Of a stretch of DNA of 13,011 nucleotides, positions 1 to 7,330 are shown piece after piece. Origin of the DNA: an uncultured Eubacteriales bacterium (lineage in GTDB: Bacteria; Bacillota; Clostridia; Oscillospirales; Acutalibacteraceae). The position numbers and the translations under genes are program-made. The DNA is taken from contig UQEU01000022.1 of the NCBI GenBank assembly GCA_900540085.1, forward strand, positions 1-13,011, given 5' to 3'. The notes below the pieces were generated by a model. It did no database searches. It was not told the DNA's origin and saw only the letters and a list, made by a program, of their open reading frames with translations. Each line of letters begins with the position of its first letter. Position 1 is the stretch's first letter.

Positions 1-50
1 AAACTATTATCAATTACTTTTACTTACAAAATACATTTTCATCTTGCAAT

Positions 51-90
51 AAAAAGAAGCGACAATCATAAAAGATTGTCGCTTCTTTTT
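51..90. terminator. Perfect bidirectional rho-independent terminator
   Basis: Arms at 51-67 and 74-90 are perfectly complementary over 17 bp with a 6-nt loop. The outer ends are A5 and T5 runs, so each strand ends in a U-tract. It probably ends a gene lying to the left of the window and insulates the operon that starts at the promoter near 156-183. Nothing else convincing was seen in 1-155. Confidence 0.85.
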
Positions 91-155
91 TATTTACATT
101 ACATTTTCTTTATGAGTTAATTTTCGTACTCAACATAAGTTTATCACTAGAATAA

Positions 156-183
156 TTGAATAGTAGATGCAATATGGTATAAT
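156..183 (+). promoter_or_regulatory. Sigma-A-type promoter with extended -10, upstream of the 287-1938 operon
   Basis: The -35 is TTGAAT (156-161), then a 16-bp spacer, then TATAAT (178-183) preceded by TGG, giving an extended -10 TGGTATAAT. Initiation would be near 190, leaving a leader of about 97 nt. The leader contains an 8-bp inverted repeat (GAAGATTA at 194-201 and TAATCTTC at 241-248) with a long loop, whose role is unknown. The -10 core is the same as that at the end of every CRISPR repeat in this window. Confidence 0.55.
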
Positions 184-286
184 TAAATTAAGAGAAGATT
201 AAACATCATTTTATACAAATAAATAAAGAAAACCATTCAATAATCTTCATTTGCAATAATAAATATAAAATAAGGGTTTGATAAAA

Positions 287-1324
287 ATGTTAATCATAGT
301 AACCGACCAAGGAAATTTTTGGAACCACAACAATCCACTTCTTGAAAAGTATGCCTCATGTGTTATCGTTGTATGCCTAAACGGCAAACCCGTAACAAAA
401 AAATACAAATGCATCGTTTCTCCATATAAACCGATAAAAAAACATATGTTTGGCTTTGCTCAAAAAGAAACTTTTTGGCAAAAGTACAAGGCCTTTGCTT
501 CAATAAAAAAAGAGTTTGAATGGGATTATTTTTGGGGAAATGACATATTGTTCCTAACAGACAACAATCCTGAAAGTTTGATACCATATCTTGTATTGAG
601 AAACAAAGTTTTCAACAGTTATTTGCACCTTTGGGCAATGCCTCCATTCAAATTTGAATCAGAAAAAGGGAAAAAACTATACGAATATTTTCTTTATGAA
701 CCTACAAATTTAAACTCTCTTTGCTGTTTGAACGATGATGTTTTGAATAGTATTTACTCTAAATGTAAAAATTTTTCATCTTTTTACGAACAACTAAAAA
801 CACTGGCAAAAGAGACATTACCCACTGTTGTATATGAAATTTCAGAGGAACTTAACAACAACTCAAAATACTATTTTGACTTCAATATAAAAAGATATAT
901 AAAAGTGAATGATTTTCGCCAAAATTCACTTGAAAAAAAGCCCTTAAATGATGATACTATCTCACAATTTTGCCCCACTTTTTCAAACGATGTTTTCGGT
1001 AATTGTTTTGTTTACAAAACAAAACAAAACGCAGACGATTTGGAACCTGTAATAAACGGAAAAGAAATTTGTGATCAACTTAAAAATATGCGCATAGTTC
1101 TCGCAAAAGCAAACAATATTGAGTATAGTTCTCAAAAATGCACATCAAAAGGTTCTTGTGCAGGAACTTGTCCTGAATGCGACAAAGAACTTGCAGAACT
1201 TCAAAAGAAGTTACTTAAAATTCCCAAAGAAAAAAGAGTGTACCCATATTTTAAAATAGAGCAAAATTCAGGTGTGCCCAAAACTTTCGATATAAACGAT
1301 TTAATAACTGAAAAAGAGGATTAA
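287..1324 (+). CDS. Unknown protein with a C-terminal four-cysteine motif, partner of a radical SAM enzyme
   Basis: I do not recognise the family. The start is the ATG at 287 because AAGGG at 272-276 then sits 10 nt upstream; a TTG at 278 is in frame but only 1 nt from that site. The protein has 345 residues. About 250 residues have no motif I can assign; no signal peptide or membrane helix is apparent. The C-terminal part (about 254-310) begins NGKEICDQLKN and holds four cysteines (285, 291, 295, 298) in the pattern C-x5-C-x3-C-x2-C, reading KGSCAGTCPECDKEL, followed by a helical, Lys-rich stretch. I recall similar G-x-C-x-G-T-C-P-x-C segments in short gut-bacterial proteins but cannot name them. 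The motif suggests a metal or Fe-S site (inference). The gene ends 2 nt before the radical SAM gene, so they are almost certainly co-transcribed and may act together. It lacks any glycyl-radical motif, so it is not a conventional activase substrate. Confidence 0.8.
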   Translation: MLIIVTDQGNFWNHNNPLLEKYASCVIVVCLNGKPVTKKYKCIVSPYKPIKKHMFGFAQKETFWQKYKAFASIKKEFEWDYFWGNDILFLTDNNPESLIPYLVLRNKVFNSYLHLWAMPPFKFESEKGKKLYEYFLYEPTNLNSLCCLNDDVLNSIYSKCKNFSSFYEQLKTLAKETLPTVVYEISEELNNNSKYYFDFNIKRYIKVNDFRQNSLEKKPLNDDTISQFCPTFSNDVFGNCFVYKTKQNADDLEPVINGKEICDQLKNMRIVLAKANNIEYSSQKCTSKGSCAGTCPECDKELAELQKKLLKIPKEKRVYPYFKIEQNSGVPKTFDINDLITEKED

Positions 1325-1326
1325 AA

Positions 1327-1938
1327 ATGAGTTGCATTTTTTCAATTTCACGACTTAGAACAAATACTGACGGAAAGGGGATCACCACACTTGTAGGATT
1401 TAATAACTGCCCTCTTAACTGCCGATATTGTATAAACAATATCAATAAAGGATGTTTTAATAAATCTTGGGAATATACCGAAGAAGAATTACTTGAAATT
1501 TTATCTAAAGATGAACCATACTATTTAATGACCGGAGGTGGCGTAACTTTTGGTGGTGGTGAACCTTTAACAGAAGCGAAATTTATACACAACATTTGTA
1601 ATAAAATCAACAAAGAATGGCAAATAAACATTGAAACATCTTTATATTCCAAATGGGAAAATATCGAACTTATCGCTAAAGATATAGACTTTTGGTATGT
1701 TGATATAAAAGAAGTTGACCCTGAAATATATAAAAAATACACAGAAAAAATAAATGATAAAGTACTTAGAAATTTAAAAAAGCTTATTGAACTTGTAGGA
1801 TTTGAAAAAGTTTGTATTCGCTACCCTTTGATACCCGATTTTAACAATGAATATATAAGAAATAAAGGAATTGAATATCTTTTAAAAAATATTTCGCCAA
1901 AATTACAAATTGAAAAATTTGAATACACAGTAATATAA
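1327..1938 (+). CDS. Radical SAM enzyme, glycyl-radical-enzyme activase-like
   Basis: The 203-residue protein carries the radical SAM cluster motif C28-x3-C32-x2-C35 (NCPLNCRYC), which binds the 4Fe-4S cluster used to cleave S-adenosylmethionine. The segment TGGGVTFGGGEPL (about 69-81) contains the GGGEP motif and closely resembles the GGVTFSGGEPL of pyruvate-formate-lyase-activase relatives, as does the N-terminal DGKGITTLVGFNNCPLNC. No extra ferredoxin-like cluster insert is seen, so it is a minimal activase-type fold. GAGG seven nt before the ATG is a clear ribosome binding site. It follows the Cys-motif gene by 2 nt. Known relatives install a glycyl radical on a large partner enzyme, but no such gene is in the window. 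The substrate may be encoded elsewhere or be the upstream protein (inference). The stop codon runs into the following terminator hairpin. Confidence 0.9.
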   Translation: MSCIFSISRLRTNTDGKGITTLVGFNNCPLNCRYCINNINKGCFNKSWEYTEEELLEILSKDEPYYLMTGGGVTFGGGEPLTEAKFIHNICNKINKEWQINIETSLYSKWENIELIAKDIDFWYVDIKEVDPEIYKKYTEKINDKVLRNLKKLIELVGFEKVCIRYPLIPDFNNEYIRNKGIEYLLKNISPKLQIEKFEYTVI

Positions 1939-1971
1939 AAAGTGCAGTGATTTTAAATCACTGCACTTTTT
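1937..1971. terminator. Bidirectional terminator between convergent genes
   Basis: Arms 1937-1952 and 1956-1971 are perfectly complementary over 16 bp, with A- and T-rich ends on both sides. It overlaps the stop codon of the radical SAM gene and lies 2 nt past the stop of the leftward phosphodiesterase gene, so it can end both transcripts. Confidence 0.9.
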
Positions 1972-1973
1972 CA

Positions 1974-2846
1974 TTAATATGTTAAACAGTTTGTAGTAAT
2001 GGTTGTTACGCCCCACGAAATGAGTCTGTTCATCGTTTCTTCATCGTCAATTGTCCACGCACCGAGTGCCAAACCTTCATCTGCACACTTTTGCACAAGT
2101 TCTTTTGTATTCTTTTCACGATTGCCGTCAAAGTCTATACCCGCATTTTTTCCGAGTGTTTTTGCCTCTGCAATTTTTTCATCGTCAATTACTTTTACAA
2201 GATACCAAAGCGGACATACATCTGTCAATTCATAAATCTTTTGCAGATTTTCAAGGTGGAACGAAATAAAATATGTTTCGCTTTCAAGACCTTTTTCCCT
2301 AACGGCATTTACAACTTCATCGTAATGTTCCGTGTTATTTTCGCCTTTAAGTTCTATAATAGGCTTCATATTGTACTTTTTACATATATCCAAATATTCA
2401 TCAAGCGTTGTCAATTTCAAATCGGGATATTTATCAATATTAGAACCTGCATCAACCGTAAATTCCTGCAATTCATCAAAAGTCTTTTTCTCTATAAATG
2501 CATTTTCATCCATCAACCTATATGTGTGAATGTCATGAGTAACTACCCAAACGCCGTCAAGAGTTCTGTAAATATCGCACTCTGCACCCCAATATTTTGC
2601 CTTTCCTGCTTCTTCAAAAGCCGGAGCGGAATTTTCAGGTGCCATTGCACTGAAACCACGATGTGCAATTAAATTAATTTCATTTTGAGTTTCACTGATT
2701 GATGTAATTTCATATTCTTTTGGTTTGCAATAAAGATGAAGAGCAATACTTCCTCCGACTATTGCAAGTATGAGCAAAAATGCTATGACTGACGCAATAA
2801 CAATCGCCGCTATTTTCCCCTTTGAAAGTTTTTTCTTTTCTGCCAT
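1974..2846 (-). CDS. Membrane-anchored glycerophosphodiester phosphodiesterase
   Basis: A GDPD-family protein of 290 residues that hydrolyses glycerophosphodiesters to glycerol 3-phosphate and an alcohol. A Lys-rich cytoplasmic N-terminus (MAEKKKLSKGK) is followed by one hydrophobic helix at about 12-37, so the catalytic domain should sit outside the membrane, as a signal anchor. The TIM-barrel motifs are present: H62-R63-G64, P70-E71-N72, E89 and D91, H104 and E165 in IELKGE, matching the catalytic and metal-binding pattern of the family. The start is the ATG with AAGGGG about 8 nt upstream. No convincing promoter was found in the 104-bp gap to the asparagine synthetase gene, nor a hairpin there, so readthrough from that gene is possible. 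A role in phospholipid or teichoic-acid turnover is plausible but not shown here. Confidence 0.92.
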   Translation of the reverse strand: MAEKKKLSKGKIAAIVIASVIAFLLILAIVGGSIALHLYCKPKEYEITSISETQNEINLIAHRGFSAMAPENSAPAFEEAGKAKYWGAECDIYRTLDGVWVVTHDIHTYRLMDENAFIEKKTFDELQEFTVDAGSNIDKYPDLKLTTLDEYLDICKKYNMKPIIELKGENNTEHYDEVVNAVREKGLESETYFISFHLENLQKIYELTDVCPLWYLVKVIDDEKIAEAKTLGKNAGIDFDGNREKNTKELVQKCADEGLALGAWTIDDEETMNRLISWGVTTITTNCLTY

Positions 2847-2950
2847 ATTAAAATCCCCTTTTCATTGCAATAATTTTTATAAATTGTGGAAAATTACTGA
2901 AATTTCAAATAAATCACTGCAATATTATATTTAATTTTAATATATCATAT

Positions 2951-4780
2951 TTATAATTCAAATTCAACATTGTATTCCTTAATAAAATAATAAATTTGAA
3001 TTATATAGGCAAGAATTTGAGGACCTTTCATAAGTTGACCGTACCATGGCTCTTTTATACAATCCGGATTTTCAATCAAAGCATTTACCGTGTCAATATT
3101 TATCATATCAAACAAAGGAGAAGTATTGTCCTTTAATATTTCTCTCGTCATATCGCAGACCGTATTGAAGAAAACAGGATTGTGAGTTTTTGGGTACGGA
3201 CTTTTTTTACGCCAAGCAATATCATAGGGCAACTCGTTTTCAAAAGCCTTTCTGACTATTCCCTTTTCTCTCGTATAAAGTGACTTAAATTCCCACGGCA
3301 TATTGTAAGCGTATTCGACAAGGCGTGTATCGCAAAACGGCACTCTTATTTCGAGTGAACTCTCCATACTCATAGAATCTTTTCTCATCAAAAGCGTTTG
3401 CATAAACCAATTCAAATTCAGCATAAACATTTCTCTCATCCGTCTGTCAAGGGTAGTGTCGGTATCGAGAAAGTCTGTTTCATTTACTGTTTTCAAATAT
3501 TTTTCGTGTACATATTCCTCTGTGTTTGTCAAAATTCCGTTTTTCAAAATCTTTTGACGCACATTTGTACTTCTTGACCAAGGAAAAGTTTCTTCAAACA
3601 AAATATCTTTATTATGATACCAAGGGTATCCTCCGAATATTTCGTCTGCACACTCTCCCGACAAACAAACTTTATAATCCTTTTTCACTTCTTTGCAGAA
3701 AAGCAAAAGACTTGAGTCAACATCGGCAAAAGCAGGGTATCCTTTTGCTGCGGCACTGTCAATCAACGCTTTAGCAACGCTTTTATTGTCGAGAACTATA
3801 TTTTTGTGGTCAGAACCTATATAGTCGGATATTAAATCGATAAAATCGGAATCCTTGTTCGGTTGAAAACTGCTTTTTTTGAAATATTTGTCATTATCAT
3901 CATAGTCAACAGAGTATGTCGAAAGCGTTTTACCCTGCTTTTTCAATTCATCGCTCATAACTTTGCAAATGATTGACGAGTCAAGACCGCCTGACAAAAA
4001 AGCGCAAAGGTCAACATCGCTTACCATCTGTCTTTTTATTGAGTCACTGACAAGAAAATGGGTATGTTCTATCGTATCGCTCAAATCTTCATTGTGAGGC
4101 TTTGCTTTTAAAGACCAATATTTTTTTATTGTAAGTTTGTTATTTTTAAACTTCAAAAAGTGTGATGCCTTTAGTTGATAAATATTTTTAAAAACCGTCT
4201 TGTCAGGAGAAAAAGCAGGACCGAGCATAAACATTTCCATAAGTCCTGTTTCATTTACAACAGGCTTTATTTGAGGAAATTTTAAAAGCGACGGAACACG
4301 GCTTGCAAATGCGAAAGTGCCGTTTGAAAAATAATAGTAAAATGGTTTTACGCCCATTTTATCACGCACTGCATAAAGTTCTTTTTCTTCTTTGTCATAA
4401 ATAGCAAACGCAAAAATTCCGTTTAATTTTTCAAATGACTTTTCTTTCCACACTGCAAAAGATTTTAAAACAACTTCTGTGTCGCTGTGAGTATTAAAAT
4501 TTTCACCAAGCGATATGAGTTCTTTTCGCAGTTCATCGGAGTTGTATATTTCTCCATTATAAGTAATTACATATTTCCCGAAATGCATAGGTTGTTTGCC
4601 GTTTTCAATATCTACTATTGCAAGACGGCGATGAATTAACGCCGCATCTTCCGTAATGTACTCTCCGTGCTCATCAGGACCACGCATTTTTAAGGTTTCG
4701 CTTACCTGTTCCAATATGTTTTTCTGCTTTTCGTCTTTCAAATTAATGCTTGAACTGAGTATGCCTGCAATTCCGCACAT
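2951..4780 (-). CDS. asnB: Asparagine synthetase (glutamine-hydrolysing)
   Basis: Class II glutamine amidotransferase and ATP-dependent amide synthase, converting aspartate and glutamine to asparagine and glutamate in the cytoplasm. The start is fixed at the ATG at 4780 because it gives MCGIAG with Cys2 as the N-terminal nucleophile after Met removal. A GTG nine bases upstream is part of the AGAGGTGA ribosome binding site and is rejected. The glutaminase domain (about 2-190) shows RGPDEHG (33-39), RRLAIVD (51-57), YNGEIYN (74-80) and D100. The synthetase domain has the PP-loop SGGLDSS (263-269) and the later LSGECADEIFGGYP. The length of 609 residues is normal for the bacterial family. The preceding gene ends in its own terminator, so a separate promoter is expected, but I could not identify it with confidence. 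Asparagine synthetase-like enzymes sometimes modify cell-wall or secondary-metabolite substrates; nothing here points to that. Confidence 0.95.
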   Translation of the reverse strand: MCGIAGILSSSINLKDEKQKNILEQVSETLKMRGPDEHGEYITEDAALIHRRLAIVDIENGKQPMHFGKYVITYNGEIYNSDELRKELISLGENFNTHSDTEVVLKSFAVWKEKSFEKLNGIFAFAIYDKEEKELYAVRDKMGVKPFYYYFSNGTFAFASRVPSLLKFPQIKPVVNETGLMEMFMLGPAFSPDKTVFKNIYQLKASHFLKFKNNKLTIKKYWSLKAKPHNEDLSDTIEHTHFLVSDSIKRQMVSDVDLCAFLSGGLDSSIICKVMSDELKKQGKTLSTYSVDYDDNDKYFKKSSFQPNKDSDFIDLISDYIGSDHKNIVLDNKSVAKALIDSAAAKGYPAFADVDSSLLLFCKEVKKDYKVCLSGECADEIFGGYPWYHNKDILFEETFPWSRSTNVRQKILKNGILTNTEEYVHEKYLKTVNETDFLDTDTTLDRRMREMFMLNLNWFMQTLLMRKDSMSMESSLEIRVPFCDTRLVEYAYNMPWEFKSLYTREKGIVRKAFENELPYDIAWRKKSPYPKTHNPVFFNTVCDMTREILKDNTSPLFDMINIDTVNALIENPDCIKEPWYGQLMKGPQILAYIIQIYYFIKEYNVEFEL

Positions 4781-4827
4781 AAATATCACCTCTGTATAGT
4801 TTATGCAGCAATATCAAAATGTTACTC

Positions 4828-4861
4828 ACGAAAAAAGTACGACAGATTTCGCCGTACTTTA
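4828..4861 (-). terminator. Rho-independent terminator of the dTDP-glucose dehydratase gene
   Basis: Read on the minus strand, AAAGTACGGC and GTCGTACTTT pair over 10 bp (one G-U) around a 7-nt loop, followed by T6. The arms lie at 4851-4860 and 4834-4843. The hairpin begins at the stop codon of the upstream gene and separates it from the asparagine synthetase gene. Confidence 0.8.
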
Positions 4862-5881
4862 AAATTTTTCACTATACATTTTGTCAAAATAATTTATATA
4901 ATCTTCTGTAATGATTGAGTTTATCCATTTTTCATTTTCAATATACCATTCGACAGTTTTTCTAAGACCGGTTAAAAAATCTGTTTCGGCACACCAACCT
5001 AATTCCTGCTCAATTTTACTTGAGTTTACAGCGTATCTCAAGTCGTGTCCCGGTCTGTCTTTTACAAATGAAATAAGGCTTTTCGGTTTTTTAAGTTGTT
5101 CTAAAATAAGATTTACAATTTCCAAATTTGACATTTCATTGTTTGCACCTATGTTATATATCTCGCCTGATGTACCATATCTTATAATACTGTCAACTGC
5201 AATACAATGGTCTTTAACAAATATCCAATCACGAACATTTTCGCCTTTGCTGTATATGGGAATTTGCTCATCTTTCATAGCTCTCAAAATAACCAAAGGT
5301 ATTAGTTTTTCAGGAAATTGATACGGCCCGTAGTTATTTGAACAACGACTGACCGTTACAGACAAACCAAATGTTTTAAAATACGACAACACAAGCAAAT
5401 CGGCAGACGCTTTTGACGCAGAGTATGGGCTTGAAGCAGAAAGAATTGTTTTTTCAGTAAATAAAAGGTCTTTTCTGTCAAGAGGAAGTTCTCCGTAAAC
5501 CTCGTCTGTTGAGATTTGATGAAACCGTTTTACACCGTATTTTTTGCATACTTCAAGCAATGTCTGAACACCGATAACATTTGTTTTAAAAAACACGGTC
5601 GGCTCGCTGATACTTCTGTCAACATGACTTTCTGCCGCAAAATTTACAACAATATCAATTTTTTCATCATTAAAAATGCTTTCGACACATTTTTCGTCGC
5701 ATATATCGCCTTTGTAAAATTTAAAATTTCCGTTTTTAAAAGCATTGTCAAGATTTGATAAGTTGCCTGCGTATGTCAATTTGTCTAAACAAATAATTTT
5801 ATCGTCGGGGTAATTTTCAAGTTCATAATATATGAAATTTGATCCGATAAATCCTGCTCCGCCCGTTACAAGTATGTTCAT
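4859..5881 (-). CDS. rfbB: dTDP-glucose 4,6-dehydratase
   Basis: Short-chain dehydrogenase/reductase enzyme that converts dTDP-glucose to dTDP-4-keto-6-deoxyglucose, the second step toward dTDP-L-rhamnose and other deoxysugars for surface polysaccharides. The NAD-binding motif GGAGFIGSN lies at 7-15. The dehydratase triad is seen in STDEVYGE (T125, D126, E127), and YSASK gives Y153 and K157. HVDRSI and the nucleotide-sugar-binding NNYGPYQFPEKLIP region match the RmlB family. The start is the ATG at 5881, directly before NILVTGGAG; an in-frame extension of 24 residues to 5953 has no family similarity. Upstream GAGTGA is a modest ribosome binding site. The length of 340 residues is typical. The companion genes rmlA, rmlC and rmlD are not adjacent, which is unusual, so the rest of the pathway must lie elsewhere. 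Confidence 0.94.
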   Translation of the reverse strand: MNILVTGGAGFIGSNFIYYELENYPDDKIICLDKLTYAGNLSNLDNAFKNGNFKFYKGDICDEKCVESIFNDEKIDIVVNFAAESHVDRSISEPTVFFKTNVIGVQTLLEVCKKYGVKRFHQISTDEVYGELPLDRKDLLFTEKTILSASSPYSASKASADLLVLSYFKTFGLSVTVSRCSNNYGPYQFPEKLIPLVILRAMKDEQIPIYSKGENVRDWIFVKDHCIAVDSIIRYGTSGEIYNIGANNEMSNLEIVNLILEQLKKPKSLISFVKDRPGHDLRYAVNSSKIEQELGWCAETDFLTGLRKTVEWYIENEKWINSIITEDYINYFDKMYSEKF

Positions 5882-5967
5882 AAAATCACTCTTATTTTTC
5901 TGTTTTGATATATGAATTATATCACTCACACAGTTTTTGTTCAATATTTTCAATATAAAATAAAATT

Positions 5968-5994
5968 AAAGCCGGAACACAAGGCTCCGACTTT
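5968..5994 (-). terminator. Terminator of the spore protein gene
   Basis: On the minus strand AAAGTCGGAG and TTCCGGCTTT form a 10-bp stem (with G-U pairs) and a 7-nt loop, followed by a T-rich run (AATTTTATTTT). It lies 48 bp after the stop codon of the leftward spore protein gene. Confidence 0.7.
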
Positions 5995-6041
5995 AAGCAG
6001 AATTTTAATTTCTGCATTTTCAATAAAAATCACATTTTGGC

Positions 6042-6233
6042 TTATTTCATTGATTCTTCATAGGCTTTAATCATTTTCTTAACCATCTGACCGCCTACAG
6101 AACCTGCTTGTTTAGATGTGAGGTCGCCGTTGTAACCTTGTTTAAGGTTTACGCCAACTTCAGCAGCAGCTTCCATCTTAAATCTGTTGAGAGCTTCTTT
6201 AGCCTCCGGAACTACGCTTTTGTTACTTGCCAT
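6042..6233 (-). CDS. Alpha/beta-type small acid-soluble spore protein
   Basis: A 63-residue SASP that coats and protects forespore DNA and is degraded at germination. The family's conserved blocks are clear: EAKEALNRFKMEAAAEVGV in the first half and LTSKQAGSVGGQMVKKMI in the second. The germination-protease cleavage region corresponds to KMEAAAEVG. The start is the ATG at 6233, with AAAGGAG 8 nt upstream; a start 9 bases further upstream would disrupt that spacing. It is monocistronic, ended by the hairpin at 5968-5994. Forespore (sigma-G) control is expected for this family, but I could not define a convincing sigma-G promoter. The gene is the best evidence that the host forms endospores. 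Confidence 0.95.
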   Translation of the reverse strand: MASNKSVVPEAKEALNRFKMEAAAEVGVNLKQGYNGDLTSKQAGSVGGQMVKKMIKAYEESMK

Positions 6234-6499
6234 TGTGAACACTCCTTTTCATTTCTTTTTGCGTTTGCAAAAGTATTATTTGTTGAAATACGAAAAATAC
6301 AAATGAAAATTTTTGACAATAAAAAAGCAAAAAATGTAAAATATCAAAAATGTATTAGGAGCGTTTTTTATCAGTTTTCAAGCATTTAAAATATGCTGAA
6401 TATTTTTCAATAATTATAAATTCATAAATTTGTATGTTACTTTATCTTCAAAAGAAAACAATTCAGTGTACATAAAACAGGACTCTATTTGTATTTTAA

Positions 6500-6528
6500 T
6501 TGAAATGAAAATATCGGTATGATATGCT
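6500..6528 (+). promoter_or_regulatory. Possible promoter of the Cys-finger/Lys-rich protein gene
   Basis: TTGAAA (6500-6505), a 17-bp gap and TATGCT (6523-6528) preceded by TGA form a fair sigma-A promoter with an extended -10. Initiation would be near 6535, which would place the ATG codons at 6519 and 6531 upstream of the transcript and favour the TTG at 6558 as the start. Nothing else convincing was seen between 6234 and 6499. Confidence 0.35.
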
Positions 6529-6557
6529 CAATGCAGGACAAGAAAGGAAGCGAGCAT

Positions 6558-7253
6558 TTGTCATACTATATAAATAAAATAAGTGGAATTATTCACAAAA
6601 ATACTTGTTCATATTCAAAAAGAACGCTTGAAAATAATTCTTTATATGTATCTTCTGTTTGCGACGAGTTAAGCAACGGACACCGTTTTTGTAAATGTTG
6701 TTGTAAAAACAATATTATTGAAAATTTTACTGAATTGATGGAAGAAAATAGTATTGTATATCAGTTGAGTGATGACGGCAGTACAGAGATTGAAACTCCT
6801 GTAAGTAAATGGAAAATAGTATATTATGGAGATAAGCCTGTTCTTTATCATAAAAATGACTACTATGTCCAAAGTACAGTTTCTAAAATCGAAGGCTATC
6901 ATTTTCAAACAAACAAGTTAAAAAATGTTCACAGTATAATAAACTATATTATCTGCCACGATGATTACAGAAAAGCACACAACATTAACTATGATTCTAT
7001 GAAAATAGGCAGATGCCGTGTAAATATCGACCCTTATATTTTAAGACAAATTAAAGCACCATTTCCAAAAAGCGAGCGAACAAGACGATTGGAAAGTTAC
7101 AAAAATGAAAATCCAAATCCTCAAAAACACGGCAAAAACAGCAAAAAAGGCAAAAAGAAACACTTAAAGAAAAAACGCAATGCAATAAAACTTGCAAACA
7201 ATAACAATTTTGAAAGAGTCTCTTTTCTTCTTGACTTAATCGCCGTAAAATAA
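6558..7253 (+). CDS. Unknown protein with an Ada-like Cys finger and a Lys-rich tail
   Basis: I do not recognise a named family. The first 60 residues contain HKNTCSYSKRT and then GHRFCKCCCKN. This H-x3-C-x3-(K)R ... G-(Y/H)-x2-C-x2-C layout resembles the zinc-binding segment of Ada-like domains (the common FHxxxCxYxKRI...GYxPCKxCC pattern), so metal binding is likely (inference). The middle is unassigned, and the C-terminal region has a strongly basic stretch (HGKNSKKGKKKHLKKKRNA) suggesting nucleic-acid contact. The start chosen is TTG 6558, with AAAGGAAG about 9 nt upstream. In-frame ATGs at 6519 and 6531 lack a ribosome binding site and overlap a possible -10. It reads toward the CRISPR array and ends 41 bp before the degenerate repeat. 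Nothing shows that it is part of the CRISPR system. Confidence 0.7.
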   Translation: MSYYINKISGIIHKNTCSYSKRTLENNSLYVSSVCDELSNGHRFCKCCCKNNIIENFTELMEENSIVYQLSDDGSTEIETPVSKWKIVYYGDKPVLYHKNDYYVQSTVSKIEGYHFQTNKLKNVHSIINYIICHDDYRKAHNINYDSMKIGRCRVNIDPYILRQIKAPFPKSERTRRLESYKNENPNPQKHGKNSKKGKKKHLKKKRNAIKLANNNNFERVSFLLDLIAVK

Positions 7254-7294
7254 TCAAACAGCCTGCCGTTTGAATATTAAAATTAGTACATATA

Positions 7295-7330
7295 GTTTTA
7301 ATTTACTAATTTTCTTAGGTATGGTATAAT
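7295..7330 (+). repeat. Degenerate terminal CRISPR repeat that keeps its promoter
   Basis: Aligned without gaps to the repeat, it differs at positions 1, 4, 7, 10, 11, 18, 20, 21 and 23, but positions 24-36 (GGTATGGTATAAT) are unchanged. As the first repeat in the direction of transcription it supplies no crRNA handle. It would supply only the promoter for spacer 1 (extended -10 at 7322-7330), which fits the observed pattern of decay. Confidence 0.85.

Noticed and set aside
1..50. A plus-strand frame open from the left edge (NYYQLLLLTKYIFILQ, then stop) just before the terminator
   Set aside because: It is only 16 codons of AT-rich sequence, a second frame is also open, and nothing identifies a protein, so I do not call a gene.
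287..1324. The upstream operon protein as a glycyl radical enzyme activated by the radical SAM protein
   Set aside because: It is far too short and lacks the C-terminal glycyl-radical motif and the active-site cysteine context of that family.
2091..2672. A 193-codon plus-strand frame opposite the phosphodiesterase gene
   Set aside because: It is a shadow of a clearly conserved gene on the other strand; no ribosome binding site and low-complexity Phe/Ile composition.
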